DNA of 64,000 nucleotides, taken from contig CAYZXK010000207.1 in NCBI GenBank assembly GCA_964482395.1, positions 31,787 to 95,786 of the forward strand. The letters run 5' to 3'. The notes under the pieces were generated by a model that was given only the letters and a program-made list of their open reading frames with translations, did no database searches and was not told where the DNA came from. The translations under genes were made by a program, and so were the position numbers. This stretch comes from CAYZXK01 sp964482395 (GTDB taxonomy: Bacteria > Planctomycetota > Phycisphaerae > UBA1845 > Fen-1342). How positions within the stretch are numbered: position 1 is the stretch's first letter; each line of letters begins with the position of its first letter. This document shows, piece by piece, positions 47,107 through 55,934 of this stretch.

Positions 47107-48708
47107 CTAATGGGCATACCGCGGGAGTTCCCGCGGCGTGAACACCTCCGCGAATTTCGGCATATGATCCGCCATTTGAGCACGCACCTGGGCGGCCTGG
47201 AAGAGGCCGCGGTTGCCGGCCAGTTCCCAGAAGAACTGGCCGTCGGCTTTCACACCCTCCGGCGGCGGCACGGCCCGCTCAAAGGGCTGCAACAGGCCGT
47301 CGCAATTCATGAAACTGCCCTCGCGCTCCGCCCAGGCCGCACCCGGAATCTGCACCGCCGCCGTCGCTTCCAGCCGTGAGGGAAACAGGTCGTGAACCAC
47401 CAGGAACTGGACCTTGGCCAGGGCCGCGGCCACGCCGTCGCTGACCCATTCGTCTGGGTATCCGCCTACGACGTATGCCGCCCGGTACCGGTCTTCGGCG
47501 GCCCGCGTCAGGAACTCGCTGAAACTCAGATGCGGCTGGCCGAAATGCCGGATAATGGTTTCGACGCCGCGGCGGTTCGGGCACTTCTCGGCCTTGATAA
47601 CAAAGCCCCCCGGGAAAGTCTGATCCTGCCCGACCACTGGCAGGTGACCGGTGACCAGCGCCGCCCCAGGGGCCAATTGACGTACAAAACGAGCGAGCAG
47701 CCAGGCTTCCTCGCAGCTCATCATGGGGCTGAGTACGGCCGCGAGAGCAGCTCCACCGTCCTGACCGGCCGCCTGATGGAGCACGCTGCGCAGAATCTCC
47801 GGCAACTCCTCCCAGGGCCGCGGCTCCAGCCGGGCACCCTGACGCACCAGCGGCCGATTCAGCCGATCGGCCCGGTATATGTACTTCCAGCCGAAGCGGG
47901 CCTCGTCGCTGATCCACCACCGGTTGACCCGCTGGTTGAATCGCGGCCGAATGCGGTGCACGCCGTGTTCGTTGTAGTCGATCCAGATAGTCTGGCCGCT
48001 ACTGTCGACCGGACTCACCGACCTGGCCGAGCGGAGCAGCCAGACCCGCTGCTTGAAAAGGAAGTCCTTGTCCAGCAGGGCTCCGACCGGGCAGAGATCG
48101 ACCACATTGCCCTGAAGCGGATTGTCCAAGGGTCGACCGGGGAAGACGTCGATCTCGCAGCGGCTGCCGCGATTGACGACCGCCAATTCACCCGTCCCGG
48201 CGATCTCGGCGGCAAACCGCACGCAGCGGGTACACAGGACACAACGATCCTGGTAAAGCAATGTGCGGGGGCCGACATCTTTCTTGGGGTTCTTGAGCTT
48301 GTCCTCGATCATGCGGGAGGAGGCCGGCCCGAATTGCTCGGCATAGTCCTGTAAATAACACTCGCCCGCCTTGTCGCAGATCGGACAGTCCAGGGGGTGA
48401 TTGAGCAGGTAGTACTCCATGACCTGCTTCTGATTCGCACGGACCGCCGGCGAGTCGAAGCGGACCTCCAACCCGTCGGCCACCCGGGTCTGGCAGGAGG
48501 GCACCAGCTTGGGAGACCAGACCATCGCTCCGGTCCGCGGATCGCGCACCTTCACTTCCATCAGGCACAGCCGGCAGCTTGCGACCACCGAAAGCCCCGG
48601 GTGGTAGCAGTAGTGCGGTACATTCAAGCCGGCCTCCAGGGCGGCCTGGAGGACCGGGATATCCGGCCGGCATTCGATCTGGCGACCGTCAACTATGATC
48701 CTGGGCAT
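47107..48708 (-). CDS. nuoG: NADH-quinone oxidoreductase subunit G, short form
   Basis: 533 residues; GGGAG lies about 4 bases before the ATG. N-terminal clusters are complete: the 2Fe-2S site HYCYHPG...SCRLCLMEV...SCQTRV, the His-ligated 4Fe-4S NHPLDCPICDKAGECYLQDYA, and the second 4Fe-4S DRCVLCTRCVRFA...DLCPVGAL. The following molybdopterin-like domain is short and truncated relative to the E. coli protein of about 900. Where related proteins have CxxCxxxC, this one reads SVSPVDSSG, so the extra N7 cluster cannot form. This matches short NuoG variants without N7. Electron path from N3 to N2 should be intact. Confidence 0.95.
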   Translation of the reverse strand: MPRIIVDGRQIECRPDIPVLQAALEAGLNVPHYCYHPGLSVVASCRLCLMEVKVRDPRTGAMVWSPKLVPSCQTRVADGLEVRFDSPAVRANQKQVMEYYLLNHPLDCPICDKAGECYLQDYAEQFGPASSRMIEDKLKNPKKDVGPRTLLYQDRCVLCTRCVRFAAEIAGTGELAVVNRGSRCEIDVFPGRPLDNPLQGNVVDLCPVGALLDKDFLFKQRVWLLRSARSVSPVDSSGQTIWIDYNEHGVHRIRPRFNQRVNRWWISDEARFGWKYIYRADRLNRPLVRQGARLEPRPWEELPEILRSVLHQAAGQDGGAALAAVLSPMMSCEEAWLLARFVRQLAPGAALVTGHLPVVGQDQTFPGGFVIKAEKCPNRRGVETIIRHFGQPHLSFSEFLTRAAEDRYRAAYVVGGYPDEWVSDGVAAALAKVQFLVVHDLFPSRLEATAAVQIPGAAWAEREGSFMNCDGLLQPFERAVPPPEGVKADGQFFWELAGNRGLFQAAQVRAQMADHMPKFAEVFTPRELPRYAH

Positions 48709-48747
48709 AAAGCTCCCGTGCTACATCAGTCTGCCATGCCGACTCGG

Positions 48748-50196
48748 TTATTCGTTACTATGGTCGGCCTCCACCAGATAGAATGTCCCGCCGGGGTAGG
48801 CCCGGGCGCGTCCGTGTGAGACGGGCAGCTGATACGCCGCCAGGTTAGTCCCCCGTGCGCGACGCAACGGCGCCTCCGGCTCCTGGTGGGCAATTCGCTC
48901 CTCGAACTCCCGGCGAAACTTCCGGACCAACGTCCGCAAGGCCCACGCGGCCCCGTCGGGCAGGCCGCAAATGCTCAGGCCGGAAATCATGCCCATGCTG
49001 GCGGTAAGTTCTTCGATTATGTCTAGGTCGATCAATCGACCGGCCCCGGCCCGGATCCGCTGCGCGATCTGGTACACCCAGTGCGTGCCTTCGCGGCACT
49101 GCGTGCACTGCCCGCAGGACTCGACGGCGAAGAAGCGGGCCACGCTCACCAGCACGTCACGCAAATCCACGGTCTGGGGAATAACGACCGCCGCGGCCGT
49201 GCCCAGCCCCAACAGGCCGTAATTACGCGGGTCTTCGAAGTCCAGGCGGCAATCCAGTTCATCGTAGTCGGCCTTGGGATCGATGACGCCCGGCGGAGCT
49301 TTGGGGAACAGGTCGCCGCGCAACACGCCCATCGACAAACCGCCCGGGAAGACCGCCTTCACTTTCAGGCCGTCGCGCATTCCGCCGCCGAAATCCGGTC
49401 CGTAGATCAGCTCGCGGCAGCTCAGGCCCAGCGGGGCTTCGTAACAGCCGGGTCGATTCACCGGGCCGCTGATGCAATACATCTTCGGCCCCTTGGAGTC
49501 CGCCGTCCCGATCGACAACCACCAATCCAGCCCGCGCGTCAGGATGTGCGGCAGACATGCCAGCGTCTCGACGTTGTTGACCACGGTCGGCTGGCCGAAC
49601 AGGCCCTGCACGGCCGGGTACGGGGGCTTGATCCGCGGCCAGCCGCGCTTGCCCTCCAGACTCTCGATCAGTCCGGTCTCTTCGCCGCAGATGTAAGCCC
49701 CGGCTCCCCGATGAATCAAGCATTCCAGGTCATAGCCGCTGCCGAGGATGTTCCGGCCGAAGTATCCGGCGGCGTAAGCTTCGTCCAAAGCCCTTTGCAG
49801 GATGTGGAACTGCTCGGCGAATTCGCCACGAATGTAGATGTAAGCGGTAGTGGCTCGGGTGGCGTAGCCGGCGATGAGGATGCCTTCCAGCAACATGTGC
49901 GGGTCGTGCTCGATCAGCACGCGATTGGAGAAGGTGGGAGGCTCCGACTCGTCGGCATTGACGCACAGATAGGTGACTTTCCGGTCGGGCGGCAGGAAGC
50001 TCCACTTCAGACCCGCCGGAAAACCCGCTCCGCCCCGGCCGCGCAGATTGGCCTTCTTGACCAACTCGACCAGGTCGTCCGGCGTCATTCGCAGGGCCCG
50101 GGCAGCCCCTTGGTAGCCGCCATCGGCCCGGTACGCAGCCAGCGAGGTGCTGCCGGGTCGCCCAACGTGCTTCATCAGAACCGGTTCGAAGGCCAT
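48748..50196 (-). CDS. nuoF: NADH-quinone oxidoreductase subunit F
   Basis: 482-residue flavoprotein that oxidises NADH. The FMN/NADH glycine-rich sites are GRGGAGFPAGLKWSF and GAGAYICGEETGLIESLEGKRG; KPPYPAVQGLFGQPTVVNNVETL is also conserved. The N3 4Fe-4S cluster ligands are ESCGQCTQCREGTHW and a Cys about 40 residues later in SICGLPDGA. A tail of about 40 residues after EFEERIAHQE is not conserved. Stands 12 bases after nuoE. Confidence 0.97.
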   Translation of the reverse strand: MAFEPVLMKHVGRPGSTSLAAYRADGGYQGAARALRMTPDDLVELVKKANLRGRGGAGFPAGLKWSFLPPDRKVTYLCVNADESEPPTFSNRVLIEHDPHMLLEGILIAGYATRATTAYIYIRGEFAEQFHILQRALDEAYAAGYFGRNILGSGYDLECLIHRGAGAYICGEETGLIESLEGKRGWPRIKPPYPAVQGLFGQPTVVNNVETLACLPHILTRGLDWWLSIGTADSKGPKMYCISGPVNRPGCYEAPLGLSCRELIYGPDFGGGMRDGLKVKAVFPGGLSMGVLRGDLFPKAPPGVIDPKADYDELDCRLDFEDPRNYGLLGLGTAAAVVIPQTVDLRDVLVSVARFFAVESCGQCTQCREGTHWVYQIAQRIRAGAGRLIDLDIIEELTASMGMISGLSICGLPDGAAWALRTLVRKFRREFEERIAHQEPEAPLRRARGTNLAAYQLPVSHGRARAYPGGTFYLVEADHSNE

Positions 50197-50208
50197 TTAT
50201 CGGTACCG

Positions 50209-50808
50209 TCAGACCACAATGCCGCCGAACTCGGAGGTGCAAGGCTGCGGCGCATCATACAAGTCGCTGCGCGGCGTGCTGAGCCGATCATTCTCCGGGT
50301 CGGCCAAGATGCGGTCCAGGTCGTCCGCGGTCACCCGCCGATGGAGTTTTTCGTTGATCAGCATGCAAGGGGCATGCTCACAAGCGGCCAAGCACTCCTC
50401 GGTCATGAAGGACCACTCCCCGTCGGGCGTAGTCTCATGCTCGCCGATGCCGAGCCTGCGCTGGATGGCGTCCTGGACCTCTCGGCCGCCCATCAGCTCG
50501 CAGGTCAGCGATCGGCAAAGGACGATCACCTTCCGCCCCCGCGGACGGGTCCAGAAGTGGGTGTAGAAGCTGACCGCGTCCAGCACCGCGGCCGGCGGCA
50601 CCTCCAGGAGCTCAGCCACCTGATGCATGGCTCGCAAGGACAAGTAGCCCAGCGCTTCCTGAGCGATGTGCAACGCCGGAAGCATCACTGCCTGGCGGCT
50701 GGGATACCGCGGAAAAAACGACCGGATCTTGTCCAGCACCGCTTCGCTCAGGGCCGGACCAAGTTGCTCGTCGGCGACGGTCTTTCGATCGATGGCTCGC
50801 CAACTCAT
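50209..50808 (-). CDS. nuoE: NADH-quinone oxidoreductase subunit E
   Basis: 199-residue thioredoxin-like subunit with 2Fe-2S cluster N1a. Ligands are in CRSLTCELMGG and ECLAACEHAPCMLIN, giving the family Cys pattern. The helical N-terminal part (RQAVMLPALHIAQEALGYLSLRAMHQVAELLEVPPAAVLDAVSFYTHF, read in parts) is canonical. Residues after about 170 form an unconserved tail. Confidence 0.96.
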   Translation of the reverse strand: MSWRAIDRKTVADEQLGPALSEAVLDKIRSFFPRYPSRQAVMLPALHIAQEALGYLSLRAMHQVAELLEVPPAAVLDAVSFYTHFWTRPRGRKVIVLCRSLTCELMGGREVQDAIQRRLGIGEHETTPDGEWSFMTEECLAACEHAPCMLINEKLHRRVTADDLDRILADPENDRLSTPRSDLYDAPQPCTSEFGGIVV

Positions 50809-50841
50809 GGGCCGCTTCTTGGGAACGGACGGCGCCGGGCC

Positions 50842-52101
50842 TTATCGGTCCAGCTCCGCCGCGATTATGTTCAGACTATTTAGCACTGCCGGCACATCGC
50901 TGATCTGGTGGCCGATCACCAGTTGGGGAAACACCTGGTAATTGAAGAAGCTCGGCGGACGGCAGCGGGCCCGCCAGGGGCAGCGGCCGCCGTCGCTGAC
51001 GATATAGAACCCCAGCTCGCCATTGGCGGTCTCGTTGGCGCAGTACGCCTCCCCCACCGGCGGCTGGAAGCCGCGATTGGTCATGATCTTCTCGAAATGA
51101 TGAATCAGCCCTTCGATCGAGAAGTACACCTCCTGCTTGCCGGGCAGAGTCAGTTTCTCGTCGGCCGCCACATTGATCGGCCCGTCCGGGAGCATGGCGA
51201 TCACCTGCTCCAGGATGGAACAGGACTGGCGGACCTCCTCCAGGCGGACCAGGAAACGCGAGTAGACATCGCCGCCGGTCGCGATTGGGACCTTGAAGTC
51301 CACCGCCGGGGCCCCCTGCCCGTCCCAGTTGTCGGCGTAGCAGAGGTAAGGCTCATCCTTCCGCAGATCGCGGCGGACGCCGCTCCCGCGGGCCACCGGA
51401 CCCGTCAGACCCCAGTTGATCGCGTCGTCATGGCTGATTACGCCGATCCCCTTGGTCCGCTCGATGAAGATCCGGTTGCGAAGCAGCAGGGACTCGATGT
51501 CGGCCAGGGCCGGCGGAATCCGATTGCGAACGAAATCCAACACCTGATCGGTCCATCCCGCCGGCAAATCCTGGGCCAGACCGCCAACCCGCGTATAGCT
51601 CACGGTGAACCGGGCCCCGGTAAGCCGCTCCATCAGATCATTGATGATCTCACGTTCATTGAATCCGTACAGGAACGCGGTCAGTCCGCCCAAGTCCAGC
51701 CCGGTACAGGCGATGCACAACAGATGATCCTGGATCCGCCCCAGCTCGGCACAGATGGTCCGAATCGCCTTGCACCGCGGCGTCACTTCGATCCCAAACA
51801 GCTTCTCGACCGCCATGTGCCAGGCGATGTTGTTGGCGATCGGCGAGATGTAGTTCATCCGGTCGGTCACCACCACGTACTGGTTGTAGTCGTGGTGCTC
51901 GCCGAGCTTCTCGAATCCGCTGTGCAGAAAGCCGATGTCCGGCGTGCACCCGACCACCCGCTCGCCCTCCAGTTCAAGAACCAGCCGGAAGGTGGTGTGA
52001 GTGGCCGGATGCTGCGGGCCGAAATTGAGCGTCCAGCGGTCCTCGTGCTCCTCGTCGGGCCGGATGGTGGTCGGCTTCATCAAATCATACGAGACGGGCA
52101 T
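50842..52101 (-). CDS. nuoD: NADH-quinone oxidoreductase subunit D
   Basis: 419 residues from the ATG at 52101, preceded by GGGAG; longer readings are not conserved. Subunit D forms the quinone-binding site with NuoB. Conserved elements: NFGPQHPATHTTFRLVLELEGE (quinone-site His), DIGFLHSGFEKLGEHHDYNQ, DRMNYISPIANNIAW, RTKGIGVISHDDAINWGLTGPVARGSG and GELGFYIVSDGG with RCRPPSFFN near the end. A separate nuoC gene precedes it, so C and D are not fused. Confidence 0.97.
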   Translation of the reverse strand: MPVSYDLMKPTTIRPDEEHEDRWTLNFGPQHPATHTTFRLVLELEGERVVGCTPDIGFLHSGFEKLGEHHDYNQYVVVTDRMNYISPIANNIAWHMAVEKLFGIEVTPRCKAIRTICAELGRIQDHLLCIACTGLDLGGLTAFLYGFNEREIINDLMERLTGARFTVSYTRVGGLAQDLPAGWTDQVLDFVRNRIPPALADIESLLLRNRIFIERTKGIGVISHDDAINWGLTGPVARGSGVRRDLRKDEPYLCYADNWDGQGAPAVDFKVPIATGGDVYSRFLVRLEEVRQSCSILEQVIAMLPDGPINVAADEKLTLPGKQEVYFSIEGLIHHFEKIMTNRGFQPPVGEAYCANETANGELGFYIVSDGGRCPWRARCRPPSFFNYQVFPQLVIGHQISDVPAVLNSLNIIAAELDR

Positions 52102-52209
52102 GATCACCGGCTCCCTGGGAGCAAATGTGCGAAGGCGGAAGCATCGGAACGTACGGGCCCCCCGCGCCGCCAACCGACCCCGTTGCTATGTTCCCGCCTT
52201 GGCACGCTC

Positions 52210-52743
52210 TCACGCTGTCTCACGGGTCACCACCTCGAAATCCTCACGCTCACCCCTGCCGCGCAGCGGATAGTCCTTTCGCAGCGGATAATCGGCGAAG
52301 TTCTGCGGCATCAGAATCCGACGCAGATCGGGATGACCTGTAAAGCGGATGCCAAACATGTCGTAGACTTCGCGCTCGGGCCACTCGGCCCCCCTCCAGA
52401 TCGGCGTGACGGACGGCACGGTCGGCTCCGGATCGTTGACGAACACCTTGACCCACAAGCGATGATTGTGCGTGTGGCTGAGCAGCGAATAGACCAACCC
52501 GAAGCGGTCCCCGGCATTCGGATAGTTCAGGTAATCCACGCAGGTCAAATCGCAGAGCTGCTCGAATCGAGCGCGTGGATCGTCGCGCAGGAAGCTCATG
52601 ATGTCCAGCAGCCTCTCGGCCGGCACAGGAACCCAGAGTTGATCCGACGTTCGACCGTCCGGATAGGTCACCAGCGGCCGAGCCTCCAGATTCAGTTCCG
52701 GAAACCGCTGCTTCAGTGCGGTCACAACATCCGCAGTTGACAT
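52210..52743 (-). CDS. nuoC: NADH-quinone oxidoreductase subunit C
   Basis: 177-residue peripheral-arm subunit. The hallmark GAEWPEREVYDMFGIRFTGHPDLRRILM is present, preceded by CDLTCVDYLNYP. The C-terminus PLRKDYPLRGRGEREDFEV is typical. It is followed by nuoD after 108 bases and preceded by a GC-rich palindrome between it and nuoB. Confidence 0.96.
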   Translation of the reverse strand: MSTADVVTALKQRFPELNLEARPLVTYPDGRTSDQLWVPVPAERLLDIMSFLRDDPRARFEQLCDLTCVDYLNYPNAGDRFGLVYSLLSHTHNHRLWVKVFVNDPEPTVPSVTPIWRGAEWPEREVYDMFGIRFTGHPDLRRILMPQNFADYPLRKDYPLRGRGEREDFEVVTRETA

Positions 52744-52819
52744 CGCAGGCTCACCACCGGGCAGTTGGTATAGCGCTGTTCGCCAAACCGCCTCCTGCCC
52801 GAACGACCGACGATCCTCC

Positions 52820-52839
52820 GCCGGACCTGGAGGTCCGGC
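52820..52839. repeat. Perfect GC palindrome between nuoB and nuoC
   Basis: GCCGGACCT / AGGTCCGGC arms with a 2-base centre, immediately beyond the nuoB stop. It could pause or protect the polycistronic message. The sequence 'GGACCT..AGGTCC followed by GGCGCTAC' looks like a dispersed palindromic element, since related words recur at 28938 and 57505. Confidence 0.65.
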
Positions 52840-52840
52840 G

Positions 52841-53410
52841 CTACGGGGGCGGTTGCACAGTCAGCCGGAGTCCCGGGCCGCGGTCCCGGCTGCTCCGCAC
52901 CCCGTGCTCACTGACTATCCGCTGAATGGCCATGATCCCCTCCAGCAGCGTTTCGGGCCTGGGAGGGCAACCCGGGACGTATACGTCGACCGGCATGAAC
53001 TGATCGATGCCCTGCACCACGGCGTAAGTGTCAAACACGCCGCCGGTTGACGCGCAAGCGCCCATCGAGATCACCCACTTGGGCTCGGTCATCTGGAGGT
53101 AGATCCTTTGCAGCACGGGCATCATCTTCATGACCACCCGTCCGGCGACAATCAGCAGATCGCACTGCCGCGGCGTAAATCGCATCGCTTCCGCCCCGAA
53201 CCGGGCCACGTCGTAGCGGCTGGCGCCGGTCGCCATCAGCTCGATTCCACAGCAGGCGGTCGCGAAGGGCATCGGCCAGAGGCTGTTTCGGCGGGCCCAA
53301 TTGACCCCGTGCTTGCGGATCGCGTCAACCAGCAGATCCAGGCGGGTGGTCGCGAATTCGGCCCCGCCGGAAGCGGTGCTGACCAGCTCAACTCTGCGCC
53401 TCAGTTCCAT
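52841..53410 (-). CDS. nuoB: NADH-quinone oxidoreductase subunit B
   Basis: 189 residues from the ATG at 53410, overlapping nuoA by 10 bases. NuoB holds cluster N2, the electron donor to quinone. The tandem cysteines are in [13 protein letters not shown], the third in MGACASTGG and the fourth in [20 protein letters not shown] replaces the commoner GTVTxKMxP, a mild variation. N-terminal about 15 residues are variable. Confidence 0.97.
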   Translation of the reverse strand: MELRRRVELVSTASGGAEFATTRLDLLVDAIRKHGVNWARRNSLWPMPFATACCGIELMATGASRYDVARFGAEAMRFTPRQCDLLIVAGRVVMKMMPVLQRIYLQMTEPKWVISMGACASTGGVFDTYAVVQGIDQFMPVDVYVPGCPPRPETLLEGIMAIQRIVSEHGVRSSRDRGPGLRLTVQPPP

Positions 53411-53847
53411 CGGAATACGCCCCGCCGCCACTCGTAGTAGAACCCCAGCAGCAGCAAGCCGAAGAACACGCCCATCGCCGCCAGCCAGAATCCGGGCGTG
53501 TAGCCGGCCGGCAGACTCTCTACCCAGGCGTAATGCTCACCCCCCGGTTGAGCCTGCAGCCGCGGAAACAGCACCGCCCAGGGATAAAGAAACACCACTT
53601 CCACGTCGAAGACCAAGAACAGGACCGCGATCAGGTAGAAGCGGACGGTGAACGGGCGACGAGCGTCGCCGACCGGCTCCATGCCCGACTCGTAGGGGGC
53701 CTGTTTGACCGGACCGGACCGCCTCGGACCGATCAGATGGCTGGCCAGCAACATGCCGAGCGCCATCGCCAAGGCGGCCAGAAGCAGCAGACCGACAGTC
53801 GCGAACTCCGCTTGAGCCAAGGCCAATCCGGACGGCTTCGGTTCCAT
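53401..53847 (-). CDS. nuoA: NADH-quinone oxidoreductase subunit A
   Basis: 148 residues, three membrane helices. Family motifs: [45 protein letters not shown] (read in parts), including the conserved FDVE. The loop after the second helix is somewhat long ([22 protein letters not shown]). First gene of the nuo operon; I could not define its promoter with confidence. Confidence 0.96.
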   Translation of the reverse strand: MEPKPSGLALAQAEFATVGLLLLAALAMALGMLLASHLIGPRRSGPVKQAPYESGMEPVGDARRPFTVRFYLIAVLFLVFDVEVVFLYPWAVLFPRLQAQPGGEHYAWVESLPAGYTPGFWLAAMGVFFGLLLLGFYYEWRRGVFRWN

Positions 53848-54162
53848 ATTAGTACCCGAGTCTAGCGCTCCGGTTCGGGCTCTTCAACCTGCCGGCGTTT
53901 GCATCGACAACTCCACCGGCTGCGGCCAGCTCCCGGCCGCCGCCTGGCCATCATCGCTGACGGCGGCCCATCCAGAAAGGGGCGGCCACCGGTGATCTCC
54001 ACCGGGGACCCGCTGTTCGTCGCCGGCACCGCCCGGATCCGCTCGAAAGCGAGATGTCCGCCGCAGCGCTGGCCTGAATGTCGTGTGACTCTTCAATAAG
54101 CTCACCCAGGCCCAGGGCGTTCGTCATCCTCTTGATCGGTGTGGCCTGCGTGTCCTGGCGGG
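53848..54162. other. Gene-free stretch upstream of nuoA
   Basis: 315 bases between the YeeE-type gene and nuoA, both on the minus strand. The nuo promoter must lie here or further upstream, but I see no good boxes. An AGCGCTAG word occurs near 53865-53875. Confidence 0.4.
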
Positions 54163-54690
54163 CTACAGTCTGCGTCTCTCGAACCAGGCGAAGAGCGCGA
54201 GCGAAGCTGCCCAGAAAATGGGGATAATCACCCAAGCCGGCACGCCTACCGCCTCCGGCAGCCCGATTTTGCCGAAGTCCTTCCAGGCCAGGACGGTCGT
54301 TTTCAGACGGGGATACAGCTCGGCGTATGCCGCGGCGCCCACCAGCATGCCCAGGACCGCGAAGATCGCGTGCCAGCGGCCCTCTCCCAGTGCACCGACG
54401 GCAGTGCCCGGACAGAATCCCATCACCGACCAACCCAGGCCGAAGAGGACGCCACCGAGCAGGACGCCTCCGACATTCATCGGCTTGTGGCTGAGCTGGA
54501 TGAGGTCGAAGGCTGCGAGTGCATGAATGCCGACCATGCCCACCAGGATGGCTGACAGCATGAACTTCAGGATGGTCATGTCCTTCAGGCGCATGGCGCC
54601 GATCTGCTTGTCAAAGCGCAGCACGCGCCCTTTTTGCAGAAGGAAGCCGAAGAAGAATCCGGTTGCCAATCCAAGTAGCTGGCTACTCAT
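54163..54690 (-). CDS. YeeE/YedE-type sulfur transporter half, second gene
   Basis: 175 residues from the ATG at 54690 (MSSQLLGLATGFFFGFLLQKG). Four or five membrane helices and the signature GLGWSVMGFCPGTAVGALGEG, whose Cys matches the central thiol of YeeE/YedE (thiosulfate-type sulfur transporters). The KGRVLRFDKQIGAMRLKDMTILKFMLSAI segment is typical of the second half (DUF6691-like). It overlaps the first half-gene by 8 bases, so the two probably assemble into one transporter. Confidence 0.87.
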   Translation of the reverse strand: MSSQLLGLATGFFFGFLLQKGRVLRFDKQIGAMRLKDMTILKFMLSAILVGMVGIHALAAFDLIQLSHKPMNVGGVLLGGVLFGLGWSVMGFCPGTAVGALGEGRWHAIFAVLGMLVGAAAYAELYPRLKTTVLAWKDFGKIGLPEAVGVPAWVIIPIFWAASLALFAWFERRRL

Positions 54691-55228
54691 GTTGACGCCC
54701 CCCATAAGCCCGCCGTGCACCCAGCACGCCGGCTCCGAAGAAAAGCGCCAGCGCCGCCAGTCCGCTTACTGACAGTTGCATAAGCCCACTGAGGCCGTTG
54801 CCGCTCGGGCATCCGTCGGCCAGACGCGCACCGATCATCGCCACGATTCCGCCGATAATTGCGCCCGCGGCGCGCTTGGCGACGGATGGGCCGAAACGTG
54901 CGGCCCATGTCGGCGGTACCCGCTCCCATCTGAAACTCCCGTCGATGAGCGACGAAGCGAGCGCCCCGAGGAAAATGCCGACGACCAGCATGAACTGCCA
55001 GTCGACCTGGACTTTCTCCTTGGCGAAATACTGGTTCGCCGCAACATATTGGGCCGCCGCCGTCCGTTCCAGGAGCCCGGCGGCCCGCACGAAGGTGGTT
55101 GAAGCCCCGAGGTAACTTGTCTTGCCGGTCAGCTTTGTGGTAGCCAGCGCCGAGAGCGTCGCCAAAATGCCGACGAGCGCACCCGCCAGGTACGGACTCC
55201 AACCCGCATCATCCAGGCGCCACTTCAT
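54683..55228 (-). CDS. YeeE/YedE-type sulfur transporter half, first gene
   Basis: 181 residues from the ATG at 55228, with GGGAGG about 7 bases upstream; the longer frame to 55477 is not conserved. Membrane helices at PYLAGALVGILATLSAL, QFMLVVGIFLGALASSLI, AAGAIIGGIVAMIGARLADGCPSGNGLSG and LAALALFFGAGVLGARRA. The GCPSGNGLSG motif carries the functional Cys of the family. Thiosulfate or a related sulfur compound is the likely substrate by family; not proven here. No rhodanese or TusA gene is adjacent. Confidence 0.87.
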   Translation of the reverse strand: MKWRLDDAGWSPYLAGALVGILATLSALATTKLTGKTSYLGASTTFVRAAGLLERTAAAQYVAANQYFAKEKVQVDWQFMLVVGIFLGALASSLIDGSFRWERVPPTWAARFGPSVAKRAAGAIIGGIVAMIGARLADGCPSGNGLSGLMQLSVSGLAALALFFGAGVLGARRAYGGRQHE

Positions 55229-55934
55229 AAGCGAACCTCCCATGAAGTAAGCCGAGTCAAGGCCGCAGGTGGCCGAGTCATGGCAACCGACCGTACTCCC
55301 ATTCGCGCCGGCCCTGAATGGCGCGGCCCACCCGGCCACAGCATACCACCCACATCCCGCCCTGGCCAGCGCCATCCGGGCGGTCATGGGCTGGCAGCGG
55401 CCCTGCTGGGCTATTCGCGAGCCGCCGCGCAGATAGCGCCGCAGGCCCTCCGTAAACACGCCCCAATCTGTGGTCACTTCGCCGCCGGCCCTCTTTCGGC
55501 CCTGACCATCCGCGATCTACAGGTATCTGGGCTTCAGCGCGACGTTAAGCCCACCCTAGAAGATGCGCCATATCCTCTTGCCGGGCTGTTGGCAAACCGA
55601 CAAACACGTGGGCATCCTAACCTGCCCGCTCGCTCACTTCACAGCTTTTCCTTCCACGTTCCGTTGCCCGGCCCGGCTGTGCCGCGCGGCGTTCCCAAGC
55701 GCCTCGGTCCACGGCGGTCGCCGGTCCTTCGCATCCTGTCCGGGGCCACGCGCCCGCACGCGGTCATACAGCCCGGCAGCCTGACGTCCAGGCCGCGCCA
55801 TACATATTCTCGCCCGTCGAACATGAAGCTCCCGCCGGCACCCCTGAGCCCCCCGCAAGCAGGAGCACCGCCCACACCCCAGAAGCTTTGATGCTATTTC
55901 TCCGGATCCGCAAGCACGTTCCGGCCGCGACCGG
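55229..55934. other. Gene-free stretch between HtrA-type and YeeE genes
   Basis: 706 bases, the longest unassigned stretch. Frames on both strands exist but have the Arg/Pro/Gly composition of non-coding GC-rich DNA. A minus-strand frame ending near 55639 contains FDGREYVWRGLDVRL, which could be a gene remnant; I do not call it. No promoter for the YeeE pair was recognised. Confidence 0.4.

Noticed and set aside
49081..52740. Two plus-strand frames of about 600 codons opposite nuoC to nuoF
   Set aside because: Antisense to four certain complex I genes; no recognisable domain.
53951..54433. Minus-strand frame between nuoA and the YeeE gene
   Set aside because: It overlaps the YeeE-type gene heavily and shows no conserved motif.
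55639..55875. Minus-strand 78-codon frame with FDGREYVWRGLDVRL
   Set aside because: The short stretch looks protein-like, but the remainder is low-complexity Arg/Gly and no start signal is seen; at best a remnant.
55280..55891. 203-codon plus-strand frame in the 706-base gap
   Set aside because: No ribosome site, Pro/Arg/Thr-rich, no family resemblance; left as unassigned DNA.
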